Positions 8,193-15,534 of a stretch of DNA of 28,180 nucleotides are shown one piece after another. The DNA is from CAYGHG01 sp964349515 (lineage in GTDB: Bacteria > Oederibacteriota > PGYV01 > CAYGHG01). Position 1 is the stretch's first letter. The number at the start of each line of letters is the position of its first letter. The notes beneath the pieces were generated by a model. That model made no database searches. It worked only from the letters and a program-made list of their open reading frames with translations, and was not told the origin of the DNA. The stretch is from NCBI GenBank assembly GCA_964349515.1, contig CAYGHG010000025.1, positions 1 through 28,180 on the forward strand. The letters are read 5' to 3'. A program made the position numbers and the translations under genes.

Positions 8193-9197
8193 ATGGCATC
8201 ATTCATGGAACAAATCTACGAGAAAGCCAAAAAATCCCCGAAAAAGGTCGTCCTGCCTGAGGGAAATGACCCGCGCACTGTCGAGGCAGCCGCGAAAGCA
8301 ACGGCTCTCGGAGTAGCGAAAATCGCTATGATAGGAAATCCCGCAAAAATACAGGAACTCGCTGCAGCCGGCAAGTTTGACCTCTCCGGAGTTGAGATAA
8401 TCGACGAGATAAACCTGCCTTCAATAGAATCTTTCGCAAAGGAATTCTATGAATTAAGAAAAGCAAAAGGCATGACAGAGGCTGAGGCTCTTGAAACCAT
8501 GAAGAAGCCGGTGTATTACGCGGGCATGATGGTGAGGCGCGGGCTTGCCGACACATTTGTTGCAGGGGCGGTATATACCACTGCCGAAGTTTCGCGTGCG
8601 GCTATTTATCTGATAGGCATGAAAGAAGGGATAAAAACACTTTCAAGTTTCTTTGTAATGATACTTCCCGACAAATCATTCGGCAAAGACGGGGTGCTTT
8701 TTTACTCTGACGGCGGGTTTGTGATAGACCCTTCTGACGAGCAGCTTGCCGATATCGCGGTCACCACGGGTGATACCTACAGAAGCCTGATGGGTGAAGA
8801 GCCAAATATCGCGATGCTTTCATTTTCTACAAAAGGAAGTGCGAAACATGCCCGCATAGACAAAGTAACCCGCGCCCTTGATATAGCAAAAAAGAAAGAC
8901 CCGACACTTAAGATAGACGGAGAACTGCAGGCAGACGCGGCGCTTATTCCCGCGGTCGGCGCAAAAAAAGCGCCGGGTTCTGATGTTGCCGGCAAGGCTA
9001 CTGTGCTTATTTTTCCGGATCTGGATTCCGCCAACATCGCTTATAAACTTACCGAGAGGCTCGCGAGGGCAGAGGCTTACGGGCCGATATATCAGGGGAC
9101 TGCAAAGCCATGCTCGGACCTGTCGCGCGGCTGCAAGGCGAATGACATAGTAAATGTGGCTGCAATAAATGTCGTAAGGCTGCAGATATCAAAATAA
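8193..9197 (+). CDS. pta: Phosphate acetyltransferase
   Basis: Pta converts acetyl-CoA and phosphate to acetyl phosphate and CoA, the step before ATP formation by AckA. The 334 residues form the single catalytic PTA_PTB domain without the N-terminal regulatory domains of the long E. coli form. Typical motifs are KKVVLPEGNDPRTVEAA at the N-terminus, YYAGMMVRRGLADTFVAGA near residue 110, MLSFSTKGSAKH, and GELQADAAL. I chose the ATG at 8193 because of the AAGGAG ribosome site and the promoter just upstream. A 20-residue longer reading from 8133 is possible but starts within the promoter. It is followed by ackA, so the two make the usual acetate/ATP module fed by PorGDAB. Confidence 0.96.
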   Translation: MASFMEQIYEKAKKSPKKVVLPEGNDPRTVEAAAKATALGVAKIAMIGNPAKIQELAAAGKFDLSGVEIIDEINLPSIESFAKEFYELRKAKGMTEAEALETMKKPVYYAGMMVRRGLADTFVAGAVYTTAEVSRAAIYLIGMKEGIKTLSSFFVMILPDKSFGKDGVLFYSDGGFVIDPSDEQLADIAVTTGDTYRSLMGEEPNIAMLSFSTKGSAKHARIDKVTRALDIAKKKDPTLKIDGELQADAALIPAVGAKKAPGSDVAGKATVLIFPDLDSANIAYKLTERLARAEAYGPIYQGTAKPCSDLSRGCKANDIVNVAAINVVRLQISK

Positions 9198-9252
9198 AGG
9201 AATGAGATGAGTGCTTACATATAAAATAACAAAACCTACAGGGAGGCGCAAG

Positions 9253-10482
9253 ATGAAGATAATGGTCATTAATTGCGGCAGTTCGTCGCTTAAATTCCAG
9301 CTTTTTGATATGGCAAGCAAGAATTATACGGTGCTGGCAAAGGGCTCGGTTGAGGAAATAGGCCACGAGGAATCCGTGCTACATTTCAGGACAAACAAGA
9401 TGAAAAAGGATGAAGAGGTAACCAAAAAAGTCCCGGCCAAAAACCACACAGAGGCTGTTGATTATGTTACCAAGGCTCTTATTGACCCGAAAACAGGGCT
9501 TTTTAAGGACAAAATTGAGGTTGAGGCGGTGGGGCACCGCGTTGTTCATGGCGGTGAAAAGTTCTCCAAATCAGCGCTTATTACAAAGGGTGTAAAAGAG
9601 GTAATACAGGATTGTTTTGAAATAGCGCCGCTTCACAATCCGCCGAATTTTGCAGGCATAGAAGCCTGTGAAAAGATAATGCCCGGCGTGCCTCAGGTCG
9701 CGGTATTTGACACTGCTTTTCACCAGTCAATGCAGAAAGAGGCATACATCTACGGGCTTCCTTATGAGCTCTATGAGCGCTATCACGTGAGAAAATATGG
9801 TTTTCACGGCACCTCCCACGAGTATGTTTCGGTAAGGGCGGCTGAAATATTGAAAAAGGATTATAAAAAACTTAAACTGGTAACCTGCCATCTTGGCAAC
9901 GGAGCCTCGATTACCGCTATTAAAGACGGCAAATCGGTGGATACTTCCATGGGTTTAACGCCTCTTGAAGGGCTTGTGATGGGCACGAGAACAGGCGATA
10001 TGGACCCGGCCGTAGTGCTTTTCCTTATGGAAAAGGAGCATCTGGATATTAAGGGAATGAACGATTTGTTAAACAAGAAAAGCGGGCTCAAAGGTATTTC
10101 AGGCGTGAGCAATGACCTGCGTGAAATAATGGGTGCGGCTGAGAAGGGCGTGGCGCGGGCACAGTATGCAATTGACATATTCAGCTACAGAATTACTAAA
10201 TACATAGGCTCTTACGCCGCCGCTATGGGCGGGCTTGACGCTGTCATATTTACGGGCGGCATAGGGGAAAACGCAGTGAAGGTCCGTGAACAGGTGCTTG
10301 CTCCGCTCGGGTTCTTGGGGATTAAAATGGATAAAAAATCCAATGAGTCAAAAGAAAGGGAAAAAGTAATTACTTCTGCCGGATCCAAAGTGAAAGTGCT
10401 TGTAGTCCCGACAAATGAGGAACTGATGATAGCGCAGAAGACCATGGCGGTTGTAGAAGAGGCAAATCATACATACAGGTAA
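9253..10482 (+). CDS. ackA: Acetate kinase
   Basis: AckA transfers the phosphate of acetyl phosphate to ADP, giving acetate and ATP. The 409 residues show the ASKHA-fold signatures: VINCGSSSLKFQLFDM at the N-terminus, KYGFHGTSHEYVS, CHLGNGASITAI, MGLTPLEGLVMGTRTGDMDP, and IFTGGIGENAVKVRE near the C-terminus. The ATG at 9253 follows GGGAGGCG and gives the normal N-terminus. An upstream GTG at 9211 would add 14 residues with no family match. It lies 55 bases after pta without an intervening terminator, so it should be expressed from the pta promoter. Confidence 0.97.
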   Translation: MKIMVINCGSSSLKFQLFDMASKNYTVLAKGSVEEIGHEESVLHFRTNKMKKDEEVTKKVPAKNHTEAVDYVTKALIDPKTGLFKDKIEVEAVGHRVVHGGEKFSKSALITKGVKEVIQDCFEIAPLHNPPNFAGIEACEKIMPGVPQVAVFDTAFHQSMQKEAYIYGLPYELYERYHVRKYGFHGTSHEYVSVRAAEILKKDYKKLKLVTCHLGNGASITAIKDGKSVDTSMGLTPLEGLVMGTRTGDMDPAVVLFLMEKEHLDIKGMNDLLNKKSGLKGISGVSNDLREIMGAAEKGVARAQYAIDIFSYRITKYIGSYAAAMGGLDAVIFTGGIGENAVKVREQVLAPLGFLGIKMDKKSNESKEREKVITSAGSKVKVLVVPTNEELMIAQKTMAVVEEANHTYR

Positions 10483-10514
10483 GACTAAATAAGACTAAAG
10501 AAAACTAAATGCAG

Positions 10515-10601
10515 ACAGAAGACAAAAGACAGAAGTTAAGGGCGTAACGGCATAATACATAATGATGTTTTAACTTCTGTCTACTATCTTTTGTCTTCTG
10601 T
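10515..10601. repeat. Inverted heptad repeat between ackA and the sugar kinase
   Basis: The left arm at 10515-10539 (ACAGAAGACAAAAGACAGAA plus GTTAA) is mirrored by the reverse complement at 10570-10601. The right arm differs mainly by one extra 7-base unit, AGATAGT. Both arms are built from AGACAGA/AGACAAA heptads like those at 8030-8050. The RNA could fold into a long imperfect hairpin with a 30-base loop and act as a weak terminator or processing site for the pta-ackA transcript. There is no run of T directly after it, so termination is uncertain. Confidence 0.6.
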
Positions 10602-10635
10602 TTAATTAACTTAAAAACGGAGGTTACTTTTATCC

Positions 10636-11529
10636 ATGCCTTCAAACACTGTTATCTGCCTCGGTGAGGCGCTTGCGGATTTTGTGCCTGAGGGTAAAGG
10701 GCATGTGTTGCGGCCGGGCGGCGCGCCGGCAAATGTGGCGGTTAATCTCTCGCGTCTTGGCGTGAAATCACGCCTGGTAACCCGCGTGGGGAGTGATTTT
10801 TTGGGCGGTTTTTTGCTCTCTTTCCTTAAAAAGAACAAAGTAGATATCTCTTCCGTTAAAAAAGATTTTCATCATAAAACAGGCCTGGTATTCGTATTTC
10901 TTAAAAAAAACGGCGAGAGAGATTTTTCTTTTTACGGGGCTCCTTCTGCGGACGCTGAACTTTCACCTGAAGACATAAAGCCTGCGGTATTAAAAAATGG
11001 GTGTTTACTTCACTTTGGCTCCATCAGCATGATGGCAAAAAAATCAGCTTTAGCAACCCTTAAGGCGGTTAAGGCCGCCTCCCAAACGGGAATGGCGGTT
11101 TCTTTTGACCCCAATATCAGGCTCAATTTGTGGTGCGGGAGGACAGGCGGGGCAAGGGAAGCTACAAAAAAATATTTTAAATATGCGGATATAATAAAAA
11201 TAAGCGACAAAGAATTTGAGTTTCTCTACGGGCAAAAGGTAACGCGCGGGCATGCGCAGGGGGTTTTCGGTAAAAATAAGCTTGTGCTTGTCAGCAAAGG
11301 CGCCAAAGGGTGTGAGATTTACCTGCGCGATTACAGGATAACCGCTCCGGCTGAAAAAGTAAAACCTGTGGATACTACGGGCGCAGGGGATGCTTTCATG
11401 GCAGGCGCGCTCTCGGTTTTTGTAAAGTCGGGTAAGGGGATGAATCTTGGAGAAAAGGAACTTGTGCTCATGGCGAAAACCGCGAATCATCAGGGCGCAA
11501 GGGCGGTTGTGAGAAAGGGAGCGGTTTAA
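10636..11529 (+). CDS. PfkB-family carbohydrate kinase, probably fructokinase
   Basis: This is a cytoplasmic ribokinase-like sugar kinase of 297 residues, the usual length. The first PfkB signature is PGGAPANVAVNLSRLG near residue 31, in the form typical of fructokinases. The second is DTTGAGDAFMAGAL, with catalytic base D252. Other matches are ICLGEALADFVPEG at the start, FYGAPSADAELSPEDI for the substrate lid, and VSFDPNIRLNLW. The likely reaction is fructose plus ATP to fructose 6-phosphate, but related kinases act on other ketoses, aldonates or nucleosides, so the substrate is inferred. CGGAGG lies about 12 bases before the ATG, which is a rather long spacing. It stands alone between two repeat-rich gaps, with no sugar transporter nearby. 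Confidence 0.88.
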   Translation: MPSNTVICLGEALADFVPEGKGHVLRPGGAPANVAVNLSRLGVKSRLVTRVGSDFLGGFLLSFLKKNKVDISSVKKDFHHKTGLVFVFLKKNGERDFSFYGAPSADAELSPEDIKPAVLKNGCLLHFGSISMMAKKSALATLKAVKAASQTGMAVSFDPNIRLNLWCGRTGGAREATKKYFKYADIIKISDKEFEFLYGQKVTRGHAQGVFGKNKLVLVSKGAKGCEIYLRDYRITAPAEKVKPVDTTGAGDAFMAGALSVFVKSGKGMNLGEKELVLMAKTANHQGARAVVRKGAV

Positions 11530-11533
11530 AACA

Positions 11534-11562
11534 GTTGAAAACTGAAAGTGTAAAATTGAAAG
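11534..11562. repeat. Short TTGAAA/CTGAAAG heptad tract
   Basis: GTTGAAAACTGAAAGTGTAA followed by ATTGAAAG belongs to the same period-7 family as 20794-20906. It lies directly after the sugar-kinase stop. A TTG at 11535 inside it opens the reading frame of the downstream pseudouridine synthase, but the resulting 22 extra residues are repeat-derived and are not taken as protein. Confidence 0.7.
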
Positions 11563-11600
11563 TCAGGGCATGCAAAACTCCTAATATAAACGGCGGACAA

Positions 11601-12485
11601 ATGGAAACAAAACGCAGATTGGTCAGGGTTTCATCCCATACGAAAATCAGAATTGATAATTACATAAAGACTGCAGCTTCTGTCACGCGGCAGGAGGCGC
11701 GGGCCATGATTGAAAGAGGGCTGGTCAGCGTGAACGGAGTCGTGCAGAACAAGCATCATAAATCTGTCAAAAACGGCGACGACGTGGAGTTTGATGTTTT
11801 AATAAAGGAAAAGGCAGAAGCCCCCGCATATGACGCGCCTCTGGAAGCAGTATATAAGGGGGAGGGATTCGCGGCGGTAAACAAACCCGCAGGAATGATA
11901 ACCCACCCCACCAAACACCGCGAAACAAATACGCTGTTAAATGCCGCTGTTGCCGCCTTTAAAACAAAGCATATTCATATCATAAACAGGCTTGATAAGG
12001 ATACGTCAGGAATAGTGCTGCTCGCGCTTGACAGGAAGACGGCGTCTGAACTCTCTTTTTTGGTAAAGAGCAGGCAGGTTTATAAGGAATACGCCTGCGT
12101 AGTGCACGGCGTCATAAAAAAACCGGGGAAAATTGAGGCTGAAATATCAGGCGGCGGAGACGGTGCGAAAAGCCGCACTGCAGGATTGGGAGGCAAAGAG
12201 GCGCTTTCTTTTTATGAACCAGTATCGGGAAATGAAAAAGCCACCCTGTTGAAGGTGGTCATAAAAACAGGCAGGACGCATCAGATACGGGCGCATATGA
12301 AGTATATCGGGCACCCTATAGCCGGAGACAGGGTGTACGGCGATGCCGGGAAAGATAAAGAATTATTCAAAAACGGCAGTGTGCCCGCAGGGCAGATGCT
12401 TCACGCGGCTAAGATGGAATTTATATTCAGGGATAAGAGAGTCGTGCTGCTGTCAGAACTGCCTTCGGGTTTCTTGACAACCTAA
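11601..12485 (+). CDS. RluD-family 23S rRNA pseudouridine synthase
   Basis: The enzyme isomerises specific uridines in structured RNA. RluD itself modifies helix 69 of 23S rRNA. From the ATG at 11601 the product is 294 residues. An N-terminal S4 RNA-binding domain covers about 10-65 (RIDNYIKTAASVTRQEARAM, GLVSVNGVVQNKHH). The catalytic domain has the motif HIINRLDKDTSGIVLLA with catalytic D132, then VYKEYACVVHG and KTGRTHQIRAHMKYIGHPIAGDRVYG. The site before 11601 is only a weak ribosome match (CGGCGGA). The TTG at 11535 is rejected because its extension is repeat sequence. RluA/RluC-type specificity cannot be excluded. Its last 12 bases contain the -35 element of the next promoter. Confidence 0.93.
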   Translation: METKRRLVRVSSHTKIRIDNYIKTAASVTRQEARAMIERGLVSVNGVVQNKHHKSVKNGDDVEFDVLIKEKAEAPAYDAPLEAVYKGEGFAAVNKPAGMITHPTKHRETNTLLNAAVAAFKTKHIHIINRLDKDTSGIVLLALDRKTASELSFLVKSRQVYKEYACVVHGVIKKPGKIEAEISGGGDGAKSRTAGLGGKEALSFYEPVSGNEKATLLKVVIKTGRTHQIRAHMKYIGHPIAGDRVYGDAGKDKELFKNGSVPAGQMLHAAKMEFIFRDKRVVLLSELPSGFLTT

Positions 12486-12520
12486 TATGATATGATATAA
12501 TCATATTGAATAATATGATT
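12474..12520 (+). promoter_or_regulatory. Promoter and palindromic operator of the toxin-antitoxin pair
   Basis: TTGACA at 12474-12479 and TATAAT at 12496-12501 are 16 bases apart, a near-ideal housekeeping promoter overlapping the end of the previous gene. A perfect 9-base inverted repeat, AATCATATT (12499-12507) and AATATGATT (12512-12520) with a GAAT spacer, overlaps the -10 region and start site. A further AATATGAT at 12484-12491 lies in the spacer. This is the layout expected for autorepression by a ribbon-helix-helix antitoxin with its toxin as corepressor. Confidence 0.75.
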
Positions 12521-12532
12521 GAGAGGTGATTT

Positions 12533-12796
12533 GTGAGAAACACTCAGGCGATCAGTGTTACTATTCCGGTGGAAATTGCAGAGAGAATGAACAGGCTTCA
12601 GAAAAAAGGCGCGGCTAATTACAGCCTGATTGTTACACGCGCTTTAGATGAGTATCTTCTTAAAGAAGAGTATGAATACCAGATTAAAAAGATGTCATTG
12701 TCAGCGGCTAAAGCGGGGATTTACACCGAAGAAGACATTGACAGGGCGGTTCATGAGGTAAAACGTGGAAAAACCCGCGCGAAAAGCCGTTCTTGA
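12533..12796 (+). CDS. Ribbon-helix-helix antitoxin
   Basis: The 87-residue protein begins with a beta strand rich in alternating residues (QAISVTIPVEIAERMNRL), followed by helices containing NYSLIVTRALDEYL. This is the pattern of the MetJ/Arc ribbon-helix-helix fold, which dimerises through the strand and inserts it in the DNA major groove. The C-terminal half is charged and likely wraps the toxin. The start is GTG with AGGTGAT just upstream. It overlaps the PIN gene by 32 bases and sits behind a promoter with a palindromic operator. All this matches an antitoxin that neutralises its partner and represses its own operon. No specific named family is claimed. Confidence 0.85.
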   Translation: MRNTQAISVTIPVEIAERMNRLQKKGAANYSLIVTRALDEYLLKEEYEYQIKKMSLSAAKAGIYTEEDIDRAVHEVKRGKTRAKSRS

Positions 12797-13199
12797 TACA
12801 AATGTACTGATTTCGGCATTTGTTTTCCCTTCGGGCATTATAAGGGAGATATTTGAATTGGCGATAAAAAAGGAATTTAAATTGATTGTATCCACGGCCA
12901 TCCTTGCCGAATACGCCCGTGTGCTTATGGAAAAATTCTTATGGCAGAGGGATGATGTCGGAGAAAATATAAATTTTATATCGCGCTTTATGACTGTGTC
13001 AAAGCCTGAAATAAAACTAAATGCCGTAAAAACCGATGAAACAGACAATAGAATAATTGAGTGCGCCCTGTGGGAAAAGGCGCGGTACATAATAAGCGGG
13101 GACAAACACCTGCTTGAATTAAAAAAATACAAAACCATTCAAATCATTAAGCCCGCGGATTTTTTGAAAAAACTTGCTGTTTTGCGGCCTTTTGTTTAA
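12765..13199 (+). CDS. PIN-domain toxin (putative ribonuclease)
   Basis: The 144-residue product is a PIN domain of the kind annotated as putative toxin of a toxin-antitoxin system. The first acidic residue is D11 in AVLDTNVLISAFVFPSG. Later acidic positions appear in LAEYARVL (Glu), DETDNRIIECA (Asp) and SGDKHLL (Asp), giving the Mg-binding set of a PIN nuclease. Known relatives cleave mRNA or tRNA; the target here cannot be read. The start is GTG at 12765 inside the antitoxin gene, with GAGGTA four bases upstream, so toxin synthesis depends on antitoxin translation. All motif residues are present, so the toxin looks intact. Confidence 0.88.
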   Translation: MEKPARKAVLDTNVLISAFVFPSGIIREIFELAIKKEFKLIVSTAILAEYARVLMEKFLWQRDDVGENINFISRFMTVSKPEIKLNAVKTDETDNRIIECALWEKARYIISGDKHLLELKKYKTIQIIKPADFLKKLAVLRPFV

Positions 13200-13202
13200 A
13201 AT
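13174..13202 (+). promoter_or_regulatory. Candidate promoter of the iorB-paaK-ACT-iorA operon
   Basis: TTGCTG at 13174-13179 and TAAAAT at 13197-13202 are separated by 17 bases, placing a start near 13209 and leaving a short leader with GGAGATGAC before the iorB ATG. The -10 box overlaps the stop codon of the PIN gene. The match is good but not perfect. Confidence 0.45.
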
Positions 13203-13230
13203 GAAATCCACTAAATGATACGGAGATGAC

Positions 13231-13794
13231 ATGGAAAAATATAATATTCTTCTGGCAGGCGTCGGCGGGCAGGGCATAGTCCTTGCCTCTGATGTGATAT
13301 CAGACATGCTGCTTGGCCGCGGCTTTGATGTTAAGAAATCGGAAATTCACGGAATGTCGCAGCGCGGCGGGGTGGTCTCAAGCTTTATCAGGGCCGCGGA
13401 AAAGGTGTATTCGCCAGTTCCTTGCCGTTTCGAGATAACCCACATAGCCTCTTTTGAAGAAATGGAAATGATACGCTGGGTGCCGTGGATGAATCCTGAA
13501 ACTTTTGCTGTCGCAAACACGCTTAGAATTAAGCCTGCGCCTCTGAAATCAATGGAAGATTACCCCGATGCAAAACAGCTTCTTGCCGGGAAAAAGATAA
13601 AATTCATAGACGCCTCTGATGAGGCAAAAAAGTGCGGGGACGCGAGGCTGTTAAGTTCGGTCATGGCAGGCGCGGTGTGCGCCGGGCTGGGTTTTACGGC
13701 AGGCGAATACAAAGCGGCGCTTAAAAACAGGCTGAAAAAACTAATTGATGAAAACTGCGCGGCTTTTGAGCGCGGAAAGGAACTGGTTAAATGA
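13231..13794 (+). CDS. iorB: Indolepyruvate ferredoxin oxidoreductase beta subunit
   Basis: This is the gamma-type subunit of 2-oxoacid:ferredoxin oxidoreductases. The 187 residues begin with NILLAGVGGQGIVLASDVIS, the family's Gly-rich CoA/structural motif, followed by KSEIHGMSQRGGVVSSFIR, which is specific for IorB. Length is typical (about 190-200). IorAB oxidises aryl 2-oxoacids such as indolepyruvate and phenylpyruvate to aryl-CoA, CO2 and reduced ferredoxin, or runs in reverse. The start has GGAGATGAC upstream and the stop overlaps paaK (ATGA). It is separated from iorA by two genes, unlike the common adjacent arrangement. Confidence 0.92.
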   Translation: MEKYNILLAGVGGQGIVLASDVISDMLLGRGFDVKKSEIHGMSQRGGVVSSFIRAAEKVYSPVPCRFEITHIASFEEMEMIRWVPWMNPETFAVANTLRIKPAPLKSMEDYPDAKQLLAGKKIKFIDASDEAKKCGDARLLSSVMAGAVCAGLGFTAGEYKAALKNRLKKLIDENCAAFERGKELVK

Positions 13795-15092
13795 AATTTT
13801 ACTGCGATGAAGAATCAATGGACAGGGGCGGGCTTAAAAAATTGCAGGGTGAACGGCTCGCGAAAATATCAGCCTATGTTTATGAAAGAGTGCCTTTTTA
13901 TAAAAAAAAGTTTGACGAGGCGGGAGTCAGTCCCGGGGATATTAAATCTGTTGACGACGTTGTAAAACTGCCCTTTACTCTTAAGGATGACCTTAGGGAC
14001 AATTATCCTTACGGGCTTTTTGCGGTTCCAATGAAGGACCTTGTAAGAATTCACGCTTCTTCCGGGACAACAGGCAGGATGACGGTTGTGGCATATACCC
14101 AAAATGACGTAGAGCTGTGGTCCTCTGTAATGGCCCGCGCCATATCCATGGCAGGGGCAAACAGGGAAGACATAGTGCATAATGCTTATGGTTACGGGCT
14201 GTTTACAGGCGGCCTCGGCGTGCATTACGGAGCCGAGAAGCTGGGAGCTACAGTCATACCGGTGTCGGGCGGCAACTCCGCGAGGCAGATTAAGATAATG
14301 CAGGATTTTGGCTCCACCATACTTACGTGCACACCGTCATACGCGCTGAACCTTGCTGAAACGCTGAAAGAATCGGGTTCAAACAGGTCTTCGGTCAGAC
14401 TTAAGGCAGGTATTTTTGGCGCCGAACCGTGGTCGGAAAACATGCGTAAGGAGATAGAAGAAATATGGGGCATTGATGCCCTTGACATTTACGGATTAAG
14501 CGAAATAATAGGGCCGGGGGTTGCCATGGAGTGCCTGGAAAAAAAGGGCCTGCACATTTTTGAGGATTTTTTCCTTCCGGAAATCATAAACCCTGAAACA
14601 GGAGAGCAGGCTGCACCGGGTGAAAAAGGGGAGCTTGTTTTTACAACTCTTACCAAAGAGGGGATTCCTCTTATCCGATACAGGACAAAAGACATAACCC
14701 GGCTGATAACCGAGCCGTGCGGCTGCGGCAGGACGCTTGTCAGAATGGAGCGCATCAGCGGAAGAACCGATGATATGCTGATAATACGCGGGGTGAATGT
14801 GTTCCCGTCCGAGATAGAGATGGTCATCATGGAATTTGAAGGCGTGGAGCCGCACTATCAGATAGTGGTGGACCGCGAGGAGCACGGCATGGACATACTG
14901 GAGGTACAGGTTGAAGTGAGCTCCGAGATTTTCAGCGACGAAGTCAAGGAACTGGAAAAAATGCGCAGGCAGATAGCATCCAGGATTGAATCGGTGCTCG
15001 GGATAAGCGTAAAAGTAACCCTTGTAGAGCCTAAAAGCATACAGAGAAGCGAAGGAAAAGCAAAACGAATAATTGACAAAAGAAAGATATAA
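13791..15092 (+). CDS. paaK: Phenylacetate-CoA ligase family enzyme
   Basis: This ANL-superfamily adenylate-forming ligase joins an aryl-acid such as phenylacetate to CoA through an acyl-AMP, releasing AMP and PPi. The 433 residues match PaaK length. The AMP-binding P-loop is HASSGTTGRMTVVAYT near residue 84. The stretch NAYGYGLFTGGLGVHYGAEKL is typical of PaaK. The acyl-adenylate region has DIYGLSEIIGPGVAMEC, and the hinge to the C-terminal domain is SGRTDDMLIIRGVNVFPSEIE, with IQRSEGKAKRI near the end supplying the catalytic lysine region. Between iorB and iorA it probably activates aryl-acids, either for reductive carboxylation to amino acids or as part of aryl-amino-acid metabolism. The exact substrate is inferred. 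Confidence 0.92.
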   Translation: MKFYCDEESMDRGGLKKLQGERLAKISAYVYERVPFYKKKFDEAGVSPGDIKSVDDVVKLPFTLKDDLRDNYPYGLFAVPMKDLVRIHASSGTTGRMTVVAYTQNDVELWSSVMARAISMAGANREDIVHNAYGYGLFTGGLGVHYGAEKLGATVIPVSGGNSARQIKIMQDFGSTILTCTPSYALNLAETLKESGSNRSSVRLKAGIFGAEPWSENMRKEIEEIWGIDALDIYGLSEIIGPGVAMECLEKKGLHIFEDFFLPEIINPETGEQAAPGEKGELVFTTLTKEGIPLIRYRTKDITRLITEPCGCGRTLVRMERISGRTDDMLIIRGVNVFPSEIEMVIMEFEGVEPHYQIVVDREEHGMDILEVQVEVSSEIFSDEVKELEKMRRQIASRIESVLGISVKVTLVEPKSIQRSEGKAKRIIDKRKI

Positions 15093-15102
15093 GGAGGCGT
15101 AC

Positions 15103-15534
15103 ATGAAAGTAAAACAGCTTTCGATATTCATAAAAAATGAGCAAGGCAGGCTCGCCGAGGTAATTGACGCGGTGGCGTCATCAGGAGTGAACATCAGGGC
15201 GCTGTCGCTCGCGGATACTTCGGAATTCGGGGTGCTGCGCATGATAGTGGATTCGCCTGACAAAGCGGCCGAATCATTAAAGGAAAAAGGGCTCACTGTC
15301 AAAGAAACGGAAGTCATAGCGGTGGAAGTTGCCGACAGGCCGGGCGGTTTGAACGGAGTCATGCAGGTATTTAAAGCACAGGCCATAAGCATAGAGTACA
15401 TGTATGCTTTTGTGGAAAAAAACAATAACAATGCCGTGATGGTGTTCAGGGTTGAGGATGCGGAAAGCGCCGCTAAAAAACTGACGGAAAACGGAGTGGT
15501 GCTGCTGTCGGCAGGACAGGTGTATAAATTATGA
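15103..15534 (+). CDS. Tandem ACT-domain protein
   Basis: The 143-residue protein is two ACT domains in a row, the first from VKQLSIFIKNEQGRLAEVID (about 3-68) and the second from VIAVEVADRPGGLNGVMQVF (about 72-140). Each opens with the Gly-containing ligand loop (NEQGRL, DRPGGL). ACT domains bind amino acids and usually regulate enzymes of amino-acid metabolism. Proteins of this size commonly accompany ior and paaK genes, so binding of an aromatic amino acid is a reasonable inference, but no enzyme domain is attached. The ATG at 15103 has a strong AAGGAGG site, while an in-frame TTG at 15073 lies inside paaK and is not used here. It overlaps iorA by four bases. Confidence 0.9.
   Translation: MKVKQLSIFIKNEQGRLAEVIDAVASSGVNIRALSLADTSEFGVLRMIVDSPDKAAESLKEKGLTVKETEVIAVEVADRPGGLNGVMQVFKAQAISIEYMYAFVEKNNNNAVMVFRVEDAESAAKKLTENGVVLLSAGQVYKL

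Noticed and set aside
11535..11600. 22-residue N-terminal extension of the pseudouridine synthase
   Set aside because: It begins with TTG inside a TTGAAA heptad tract, and the added residues are repeat-derived.
14496..15431. Long minus-strand reading frame opposite paaK and the ACT gene
   Set aside because: It lies antisense to two clearly conserved genes and its translation has no recognisable family features.
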